DNA from: G965279355 sp965279355
Lineage (GTDB): Bacteria > Pseudomonadota > Alphaproteobacteria > CACIAM-22H2
NCBI GenBank assembly: GCA_965279355.1
Contig: OZ257155.1
Coordinates: forward strand, 4,588,001 to 4,652,000
Direction of reading: 5' to 3'
DNA length: 64,000 bases
A model generated the notes under the pieces. The model saw only the letters and a list, made by a program, of their open reading frames with translations, made no database searches and was not told the DNA's origin. Both the position numbers and the translations under genes were made by a program. Shown piece by piece: positions 36,108-42,384 of the stretch (position 1 is the first letter of the stretch; each line of letters starts with the position of its first letter).

Positions 36108-37085
36108 ATGACAAACAGTGCCGAACTTACAAAGGGGATGGACCAGCGTCTGTCGACACTGGAGGCCCTGTACGAGGAGGCGGATCGCCTGCGCGTCACA
36201 CCGGGCTGGATCCCGCGCGACAAGCCGATCCTTTGGCCGCAGCCGAAATCGGAGTTCGTGCCCTGCCAGTGGCGATATGCGGAGGTGAAGGAGGCGCTGG
36301 CCGCCGCCGGCTCTCTGGTCGATGTGGCGCTGGCCGAACGGCGCAATCTCGTGCTGCGCAATCCTATTCCCGGCAACGGCTTTGCGACCACGCGGACGCT
36401 GGTCTGCGCCTATCAGATGATTATGCCGGGGGAAGTGGCGCCGTCACACAAGCACTCCTCGCATGCGCTGCGGGTGATCCTGGAATCGAAGGGATCGTTC
36501 TCGGTCGTGAATGGCGAGAAAACGCCAATGGAAAGCGGGGATGTCGTGCTGACGCCGGGAAACTTCTGGCACGGCCATGGCCACGACGGCGACGAACCGG
36601 CCTACTGGTTCGACGGTCTCGACGTGCCGCTGACGCATCTGCTGGAGCCGATGTTCTTCCAGGAGCATCCGGACAAGTATGAAAAGATCGCGACCGTCGC
36701 CACGGCGTCGCCGTTCCGCTTCTCACGCAACTCAATCGCTGCGGAACTCGATAAAGCGAAGCCCGCGGCTGACGGCCGTCACGGCGCGCGGATCAGGCTG
36801 GCCGCGCCGGATATGCCGCCCATGAGCCTCGCCGTGGAGAGACTGCCGTCCGGCATGAAGCGGACCGCGCTGCGTTCAACCGCCAACCGGATATTCGTGG
36901 TGATGGAAGGAGCGGGTGAATCGACGGTCGGCAACGAGCGTTTCAGCTGGCGTTTCGGCGATACGCTGACGGTTCCGTGCTGGACCCGTTTCGAGCATCA
37001 CGCGACCAGCGATGCGACATTGTTCGAGATGTCGGACGAAGCGCTGATGCGGTTCGCCGGTTACTACCGGGAAGAAATCGGCTAG
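36108..37085 (+). CDS. Bicupin ring-cleavage dioxygenase, gentisate 1,2-dioxygenase-like
   Basis: This 325-aa protein has two cupin domains. The first has 'APSHKHSSHALRVILESKG' near residue 110, with the metal-binding His residues, and 'FWHGHGHDGDEPAYWFDGL' near 155. The second has 'FVVMEGAGESTVGNERFSW' near 265 and 'WTRFEHHATSDATLFEMSDE' near 295. This arrangement matches gentisate and salicylate 1,2-dioxygenases, Fe(II) enzymes that cleave the aromatic ring of hydroxybenzoates. The ATG at 36108 follows GGGAGGAAAT; a start six codons earlier lacks one. With the esterase, transporter and MarR regulator it suggests an aromatic acid pathway, although no fumarylpyruvate hydrolase or isomerase is present. 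Confidence 0.82.
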   Translation: MTNSAELTKGMDQRLSTLEALYEEADRLRVTPGWIPRDKPILWPQPKSEFVPCQWRYAEVKEALAAAGSLVDVALAERRNLVLRNPIPGNGFATTRTLVCAYQMIMPGEVAPSHKHSSHALRVILESKGSFSVVNGEKTPMESGDVVLTPGNFWHGHGHDGDEPAYWFDGLDVPLTHLLEPMFFQEHPDKYEKIATVATASPFRFSRNSIAAELDKAKPAADGRHGARIRLAAPDMPPMSLAVERLPSGMKRTALRSTANRIFVVMEGAGESTVGNERFSWRFGDTLTVPCWTRFEHHATSDATLFEMSDEALMRFAGYYREEIG

Positions 37086-37088
37086 CGC

Positions 37089-37463
37089 CTAACGCCGCCT
37101 GCAGGCTGCGCTGATCTCGCTGACCTGCGTGCAGAACAGGTCCGGTGACACAACGAAGCCGGGTTCGACACCCGGGTTACGGCGGGCCCGCATGCCATTG
37201 GAGAAATTGACCCAGCCCGCCGATCCCATCTGGGACGTGATGCCGTTGCTGAACAGCAGCCGACCATCGCGCGCCGGTTGGACCTTGACCGGGTCCTTCC
37301 CTTTGGGCGTGAGAATCATGCCCCGCGTCTGACCGTCTTCGATGGCGACGACGCCATTGGTGCAGGCGACCGACTTGTCCGTCTTGAGGTCACAGGAGGC
37401 CGGTACCGGGCTTCCGGTGATCACCAGCGCGTAAATCAGGACTTCGATCGGGGCCAGCGCCAT
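37089..37463 (-). CDS. Small exported protein of unknown function
   Basis: This 124-aa frame has a hydrophobic N-terminus (about residues 1-22) that could be a signal peptide. It has four Cys residues (near 24, 34, 110 and 120), which could form disulfides in the periplasm, and a basic C-terminus 'SAACRRR'. I do not recognise the family. It converges on the bicupin gene with a three-base gap. Sequence character and codon use look like a real gene, but no homology can be claimed. Confidence 0.5.
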   Translation of the reverse strand: MALAPIEVLIYALVITGSPVPASCDLKTDKSVACTNGVVAIEDGQTRGMILTPKGKDPVKVQPARDGRLLFSNGITSQMGSAGWVNFSNGMRARRNPGVEPGFVVSPDLFCTQVSEISAACRRR

Positions 37464-37496
37464 GGGGCATTCCAGATGCGATTCGCCGAACCGAGT

Positions 37497-37847
37497 TTAA
37501 ACCTGAATGCCGATCCGGGGCAGCAGCCACAAGGTGAGGGCGTAGAGGCCCATAGTCACTACACAGGCAATCAGGAGGGCCAGCCAGAATGTCACGCCGC
37601 CCCGCAGCATGGTGGGCAGGACCAGAAACATCGGCAGCGACGGCAGGACAAACCAGAATGTCGCTTCGGCATGCGCGGCAATGCGCTCCACGTCACCGGT
37701 ATCCCGCCAGAGCCAGATCATGCCGAGGACGGACACCAGCGGAAGCGAGGCGATCAACCCACCTAAGCCCGGACTGCGCCGCGCGATCTCCGAAACGATC
37801 AGGACGATCACACCGGACAGTGCGGCTTTGACGATCAGATAGGTCAT
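37497..37847 (-). CDS. DUF3147 family membrane protein
   Basis: This 116-aa protein has four hydrophobic segments. 'SEIARRSPGLGGLIASLPLV' near residue 20 and 'IWLWRDTGD' near 44 match my recollection of DUF3147, an uncharacterised inner-membrane family. It lies 14 bases after the CusF-like gene on the same strand and may be the last gene of the copper operon, but no metal-binding motif is visible. Confidence 0.7.
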   Translation of the reverse strand: MTYLIVKAALSGVIVLIVSEIARRSPGLGGLIASLPLVSVLGMIWLWRDTGDVERIAAHAEATFWFVLPSLPMFLVLPTMLRGGVTFWLALLIACVVTMGLYALTLWLLPRIGIQV

Positions 37848-37861
37848 CGGGATGTGTGCTC

Positions 37862-38167
37862 CTAGCGCAGCGGCTCGACGCTTTTCAAAGTGAACGCGCC
37901 GTCGACCTTTTCCGTCTCGAAGCGGACCTTGTCGCCGACCTTGAACTGGTCGAGCATCTTGGGATCGGGTACGCGGAAGACCATCGTCATCGCCGGCATG
38001 TCGAGATTGGGCAACGGGCCATGGCGGATCGTCATCTTCTGTGCGGGTTTGTCGATCCGGCGGACTTCGCCTTCGACGATATCGCTCGGCCCGCCTTGCG
38101 CGGTGGCGGCGAAGGCGGTCAGCGAAAGGATGGCTCCAAACTGAAGCATGAAGAACGTGCGTCTCAT
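37862..38167 (-). CDS. CusF-like periplasmic copper-binding protein
   Basis: This 101-aa protein has a signal peptide (about residues 1-24) followed by a small OB-fold domain. The segment 'MTIRHGPLPNLDMPAMTMVF' carries the His and two Met residues used by CusF to bind Cu(I)/Ag(I) in the periplasm. It lies 10 bases after the cupredoxin gene in the copper operon and probably passes copper to an oxidase or exporter. Confidence 0.85.
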   Translation of the reverse strand: MRRTFFMLQFGAILSLTAFAATAQGGPSDIVEGEVRRIDKPAQKMTIRHGPLPNLDMPAMTMVFRVPDPKMLDQFKVGDKVRFETEKVDGAFTLKSVEPLR

Positions 38168-38177
38168 GTGAACCTCC

Positions 38178-38663
38178 TCAATGCGAATGCGCGGCGCCGC
38201 GGACGGTCACCTTGCCGATCATGCCGGCCTCGAAATGGCCGGGTTCAAGGCAGGCGAAATCGACAGTTCCGGCGTGCGTGAACTGCCAGACCAGCTGGCC
38301 GGTCTTGCCGGGCGCGACCGAGACCGCATTGGGTTCTTCATCATGCTCCATTTCCGGGTGCTTCTGCATGAGCTCTGCGTGTTCCTTGAGCTCCTGCTGC
38401 GTGCCGAGCACCAGCTCGTGCTTGATCTTGCCGCTGTTCTTGACGACGAAGCGGATGGTTTCGCCCTGGCGGACGGCAATGCCCGACGGTTGAAAACGCA
38501 TCTGGTCGTTCATCGTCACCTGTACCGTGCGCGAGACTTTTTTCGGGTCGCCCGGCTGGCCGATCCCGGCCTCATGCCCGTGATCGTGCTGGCCGGCGGC
38601 GAAGGCGGCGGATGACGCCAGGGCAAAAAGTAAGGCGGTGCCGAGGGTACGCAGGGAACGCAT
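38178..38663 (-). CDS. Cupredoxin-domain copper protein
   Basis: This 161-aa protein has a signal peptide (about residues 1-21) and a His-rich start of the mature protein 'GQHDHGHEAG'. The C-terminal 'FTHAGTVDFACLEPGHFEAG' contains the Cys-x4-His-type copper ligands of a plastocyanin-like fold, and an upstream His in 'KIKHELVLG' completes the type 1 site. Chosen start: ATG at 38663 with GGGAG upstream, although the frame is open to 38768. It lies between the multicopper oxidase and CusF-like genes and is probably an electron or copper carrier. Confidence 0.85.
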   Translation of the reverse strand: MRSLRTLGTALLFALASSAAFAAGQHDHGHEAGIGQPGDPKKVSRTVQVTMNDQMRFQPSGIAVRQGETIRFVVKNSGKIKHELVLGTQQELKEHAELMQKHPEMEHDEEPNAVSVAPGKTGQLVWQFTHAGTVDFACLEPGHFEAGMIGKVTVRGAAHSH

Positions 38664-38691
38664 GGTGTGATCTCCCAATGACTGTTTCATT

Positions 38692-39972
38692 TCAGGATTT
38701 CCATTCATAGGCGACGGTGCCGGGCGGATGTTTGTACCAGCCGGGATCGGCGTAGCTGTTGCGGGCAAGGCCTTCGCGGACCTTCAGAACCGTGAACATC
38801 CCGCCCATTTCAATGGGACCGAACGGACCCTGGCCGCTCATCATCGGCAGCGTGTTGTCAGGAAGCGGCATTTCCATCTCTCCCATATCCGCCATCCCGC
38901 GTTCGCCCATCACCATGTAGTCGGGGATCAGGTTGATGATCCGTTTCGCCACGCCGCGATGGTCCACGCCGATCATCGTCGGCACGTCGTGTCCCATCGC
39001 ATTCATGGTGTGATGCGATTTGTGGCAGTGGAAGGCCCAGTCGCCGGGCTCGTTCGCGACGAACTCGAAGGCGCGCATCGCGCCGACCGGCATGTCCACC
39101 GTGACTTCCGGCCAGCGCGCGCCGGGCGGCACCCAGCCGCCATCGGTGCAGGTGACCTGGAAATCGTAGCCGTGCAGGTGGATCGGGTGATTGGTCATGG
39201 TGAGATTTCCCATGCGCACCCGCACCCGGTCGCCCCGCCGCACGACCAACGGGTCGATGCCGGGGAAGACCCGGCTGTTCCAGCTCCACAGATTGAAGTC
39301 GGTCATGGTGGCGATCTTGGGTGTGTGACTGCCGGGATCGATGTCGTAGGCGTTGATCAGGAAAACGAAGTCCCGGTCCACGACATGCAGGTTGGGATCG
39401 CGGGGATGCACGACAATGAATCCCATGAGGCCCATCGCCATCTGGACCATTTCGTCCGCGTGCGGGTGGTACATGAACGTCCCGCTTTTCTTCATCGTGA
39501 ACTCGTAGACGAAGGTCTGTCCGGGCTTGATCTGCGGCTGCGAGAGGCCGCCGACGCCATCCATGCCGCTCGGCAGCAGGATTCCGTGCCAGTGGATCGT
39601 CGTGTGTTCCGGCAGCTTGTTGGTCACGAAGATGCGCACGCGGTCGCCCTCGACGCATTCGATGGTCGGGCCAGGGCTCTGGCCGTTATAGCCCCAGAGA
39701 TTGGCCTTCATCCCGGGCGCCAGTTCACGAACCACGGGTTCGGCGATCAGATGGAATTCCTTCCAGCCGTCTTTCATGCGCCAAGGCGACGTCCAGCCAT
39801 TGAGTGTGACCACCGGGTTGTAGGGACGGCCGTTGGGCGGCGCCAGCGGCTGCTGCGTGCCGGGCAGGGACTGCATCGGCGCCTCGGGAACCGAGGCCAT
39901 GGACGCCCGGCTGACCGCGGAAGCGCCGACCAGGGCTCCCGATGAGACGAGAAAATCGCGACGACTAACCAT
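38692..39972 (-). CDS. Multicopper oxidase, Tat-exported
   Basis: This 426-aa enzyme begins with a twin-arginine signal, 'MVSRRDFLVSSGALVGASA'. Copper-binding motifs are 'TTIHWHGILLP' near residue 125, 'MYHPHADE' near 165, 'NHPIHLHGYDF' near 260 and 'WAFHCHKSHHTM' near 310, which together hold the type 1 and trinuclear centres. A Met-rich segment 'MGERGMADMGEMEMPLPDN' near 355 could bind Cu(I). Such enzymes oxidise Cu(I) to the less toxic Cu(II) in the periplasm. It lies in the middle of the copper operon, 21 bases after the TolC-like gene. Confidence 0.92.
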   Translation of the reverse strand: MVSRRDFLVSSGALVGASAVSRASMASVPEAPMQSLPGTQQPLAPPNGRPYNPVVTLNGWTSPWRMKDGWKEFHLIAEPVVRELAPGMKANLWGYNGQSPGPTIECVEGDRVRIFVTNKLPEHTTIHWHGILLPSGMDGVGGLSQPQIKPGQTFVYEFTMKKSGTFMYHPHADEMVQMAMGLMGFIVVHPRDPNLHVVDRDFVFLINAYDIDPGSHTPKIATMTDFNLWSWNSRVFPGIDPLVVRRGDRVRVRMGNLTMTNHPIHLHGYDFQVTCTDGGWVPPGARWPEVTVDMPVGAMRAFEFVANEPGDWAFHCHKSHHTMNAMGHDVPTMIGVDHRGVAKRIINLIPDYMVMGERGMADMGEMEMPLPDNTLPMMSGQGPFGPIEMGGMFTVLKVREGLARNSYADPGWYKHPPGTVAYEWKS

Positions 39973-39993
39973 TGCCGTATCCTTTTCGAAAAA

Positions 39994-41418
39994 TCAGTGG
40001 CCACCGGATGAGGCGGTGGGTGCGGCGATCCGCTGTGCGGATGCACTGGAGGTCATGCCGCCGCCGCCGGTGAGCGCGAGCTGAAGTTCGGCGTCGGCTC
40101 CCCAGAACGCGCGCTGGGCCTCGATCGCCGCCATGACACTGCCGATCTGCTCACGGGCGTCAGCCAGCAGTTCGAACACGCCAATCAGCATGCCGTTGTA
40201 GCGCAGCAGGTTTTCGTCCGAGATGCGTTTGCGCAGCGGCACGATCTCGTCGCGATAGTGACGCGCGACATCGAAATGCGTCCGATAGGCCGTGTAGGCC
40301 TCGCGGACTTCCGAGCGGGCGTTGACCGCGATCTCGGCGACGCGGTTCACGGCCTGCATGTAGAGATGCTCAGCCTTGGCCGTCCGCGCGCCGCCCCAGT
40401 CGAAGATCGGCAGCCGGACCTCGATCTCGAATCCCGTCTGCTGCGGCTTTTCAGTCGAGCTGTTACGCAGATAGCTGAGATCGAGAACGTTGATGAACCC
40501 GGTGGCGCGGGTAAGACCCAGCGACTTGCTCAGTCCCTCGATCTCGCGCTGCGCCATCTGGATATCCAGGCGTTGCGCGAGCGCCGTTGCTTCTACATCG
40601 GGCAGGTCCTTCGCGTTCGCTGGGAGAGCAGGCAAGCGGGACGGCAGCTTGAACGCCGTCTGTTCACCCCATAGTCCCATCTGCCGCGTCAGGCGCTCGC
40701 GGGCAGACAGCGCTGCCTGTTTGGCGCGGGCATGCTGGGCCACCGCTTCTGCGTAGAAGACCTGCTCGCGGCTTTCCTGAAGTCGGCCCCAATTGCCGAC
40801 GCGCGCCATGCGCCGGCCAAGCTCCGCGCTGGCATCCGCCGCCTCACGAACCTGTTCCATGTAGGTCCTGGTTTCCTCGGCGGCGACGGCATCGATATAG
40901 GCGCGGCGGGTTTCGGCCGCGACCTTCAGAACCTCGCGTGCCACCTGGACCTTGGTCTGCTCGAAACGCCGCTGTTCGATCTCCATCGCAAACGGCAGGG
41001 TGAACAGGCCGATGATGTCGAAGATGAACTTTCGCTCAATCTCGACCTCGCCTTCGCGTCGCAGCCGGGCCAGCGAAAAGCCCGGATTGGCGGGACGGCC
41101 GGCCCGGACATAGTCCGCTTCGGCGACGCCAAGCTCCGCATACGACGCCTGGAGGCCGCGATTGTTGAGGAGGGCGATCTGCACCGCGTCATCCGCCGAA
41201 AGCGGCGACTTGAGCAGGTCCTGGACCTTCACCTGAACTGTCTCTGCCTCGGCGTCTGATTTGACCCAGCGCACCTCCTTGCCGAGATGGGTGCGGGCCG
41301 ACGTCTCGGCAACGGCAAAGCCGCCGTCGTCGCTGAAGGATGCGCAACCTCCGAGAAAGAGGAGCGATAGAAGGCCGGCCACTCTTTTGAGCGGTTGACG
41401 CGTTTTCAATACAGTCAT
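39994..41418 (-). CDS. TolC-family outer-membrane efflux lipoprotein
   Basis: This 474-aa protein has a lipoprotein signal ending 'LLSLLFLGGCASF', so Cys near residue 25 would be lipidated. Long helical segments with repeated 'ADYVRAGRPANPGFSLARL'-type sequence and 'EVREAYTAYRTHFDVARHY' fit outer membrane efflux proteins, which form trimeric channels. No RND pump or membrane-fusion protein lies nearby, so it would need partners encoded elsewhere. The ATG at 41418 was chosen because it starts the signal peptide; the frame is open further upstream. It is the third gene of the copper operon. Confidence 0.87.
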   Translation of the reverse strand: MTVLKTRQPLKRVAGLLSLLFLGGCASFSDDGGFAVAETSARTHLGKEVRWVKSDAEAETVQVKVQDLLKSPLSADDAVQIALLNNRGLQASYAELGVAEADYVRAGRPANPGFSLARLRREGEVEIERKFIFDIIGLFTLPFAMEIEQRRFEQTKVQVAREVLKVAAETRRAYIDAVAAEETRTYMEQVREAADASAELGRRMARVGNWGRLQESREQVFYAEAVAQHARAKQAALSARERLTRQMGLWGEQTAFKLPSRLPALPANAKDLPDVEATALAQRLDIQMAQREIEGLSKSLGLTRATGFINVLDLSYLRNSSTEKPQQTGFEIEVRLPIFDWGGARTAKAEHLYMQAVNRVAEIAVNARSEVREAYTAYRTHFDVARHYRDEIVPLRKRISDENLLRYNGMLIGVFELLADAREQIGSVMAAIEAQRAFWGADAELQLALTGGGGMTSSASAQRIAAPTASSGGH

Positions 41419-41426
41419 GGCACGCA

Positions 41427-41735
41427 CTAATGACGGTGGTCGTGTGGAGCTGGGCCGGACGGCGCGGCCGGTACGCCCGAACGTGCTGGCGGGGCTTCTG
41501 GTTCGACCTGACCGCGATGGCCGCGCAGACGCGCGGCTTCGTCGTTGACCGCGCGCCAAGGCAGCTGCTCGGCTTCCTCGAAGGCGCGATAGGTCGTGAA
41601 CACTGATTCATAGGAAACAGCAGGCACCTTTGCCGTCGGGTTCACGGGGTCAGGGCGCGGTGCAGTTTGTGCCGGCACCAAGGATGGCGCGAGCGCCAGC
41701 GCCAGACAGGCGCCGGTTGCGAGACAAATACGCAT
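41427..41735 (-). CDS. Small exported protein of copper operons, function unknown
   Basis: This 102-aa protein has a signal peptide (about residues 1-22) and a short conserved region, 'YESVFTTYRAFEEAEQLPWR' then 'AVNDEAARLRGHRGQV'. I recall similar 'YRxF...WRxxND' sequences from small proteins in metal-efflux operons. The Pro-rich tail ends in DHRH, which could bind copper. The start at 41735 has GGAG upstream; a start four codons earlier is possible. It lies eight bases before the TolC-like gene. Confidence 0.7.
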   Translation of the reverse strand: MRICLATGACLALALAPSLVPAQTAPRPDPVNPTAKVPAVSYESVFTTYRAFEEAEQLPWRAVNDEAARLRGHRGQVEPEAPPARSGVPAAPSGPAPHDHRH

Positions 41736-41821
41736 AAAGAACTCCATTCAGCAGCTTGCACCCGGACGATGCGCGGCCGGGAGTCGCGTGCGAACCCGCG
41801 GCCGCTCCTGGCCGCGAGTGA

Positions 41822-42244
41822 TCAGTGAATGGAGAGAATGGGCGGCGGCTTGACGAGATCAGGCCGGCCGCCGATGAGGTGCGGCACGTCTGTGGTCGGC
41901 TGAGGCCCCCGGAAGATTTCCGAGCGAAGCGTCCATGCGATCTCCTGGGCGGCGACGGCGTTACAGACGCCGCACGCCCCGCAGCTCGATCCCATGTCGT
42001 GCGAGCCGGTCTTGCTGCTCTCAGTGGTGCCTTCGTCCTCGACCGCATCATGACAATGCGTATGGCCGGCGAGATCGACGGACGGAGCGTGACTTGTCTG
42101 TTCCCCCGCTGCACCCTGCGCAGGAGTAGGATCGGCGGCAGCCGGCATCAGCGCAGCGCCGGCAATACCGCGCAGGCCCATCGCCGACATCATCAGCGTA
42201 AGCGCGACAAGCCGCAGGACCGTTTTCAGAGTTTTCATTGCCAT
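41822..42244 (-). CDS. DUF2946-like Cys/His-rich exported protein
   Basis: This protein of about 140 aa has an N-terminal hydrophobic signal or anchor. The mature region contains 'AGHTHCHDAVEDE', 'GSHDMGSSCGACGVCNAVAA' and a C-terminal 'VKPPPILSIH'. The CxACxxC motif and Pro-rich end resemble DUF2946 proteins of copper operons. It may bind Cu(I) with Cys and His. It is the first gene of the minus-strand copper operon and lies directly downstream of a CueR-type promoter; starts at 42244 or 42238 are both possible. Confidence 0.7.
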   Translation of the reverse strand: MAMKTLKTVLRLVALTLMMSAMGLRGIAGAALMPAAADPTPAQGAAGEQTSHAPSVDLAGHTHCHDAVEDEGTTESSKTGSHDMGSSCGACGVCNAVAAQEIAWTLRSEIFRGPQPTTDVPHLIGGRPDLVKPPPILSIH

Positions 42245-42269
42245 GGGAAGTCTGCCGGACATCGTGGGC

Positions 42270-42300
42270 AGTATCAACCTTCCAGCCCTTGGAAGGTCAA
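42270..42300 (-). promoter_or_regulatory. CueR-type promoter of the minus-strand copper operon
   Basis: On the minus strand the -35 box TTGACC (42295-42300) and -10 box GATACT (42270-42275) are 19 bases apart, the over-long spacing that MerR-family activators correct. The dyad ACCTTCC-N7-GGAAGGT (42277-42297) matches the known CueR/copA operator pattern. Copper-responsive activation is therefore likely. The first downstream ATG is 25 bases away. Confidence 0.8.
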
Positions 42301-42324
42301 GCGGGAGTAACAATCCTGAGCCGC

Positions 42325-42355
42325 TTGACCTTCCAGTCTTGGGAAGGTTTAGGGT
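42325..42355 (+). promoter_or_regulatory. CueR-type promoter of the copper ATPase gene
   Basis: The -35 box TTGACC (42325-42330) and the probable -10 box TAGGGT (42350-42355) are separated by 19 bases. The dyad ACCTTCC-N7-GGAAGGT (42328-42348) sits between them, as in the E. coli copA promoter. It lies 29 bases before the ATPase ATG and is back to back with the divergent copper-operon promoter. No cueR gene is in this window. Confidence 0.8.
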
Positions 42356-42384
42356 CCGGGGCATCGGTTCGAAAAGGAAAGCCA

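Noticed and set aside
38728..39945. 405-codon open frame antisense to the multicopper oxidase gene
   Set aside because: Its His-rich translation is the mirror of the oxidase codons; the sense frame has all copper motifs and a Tat signal.
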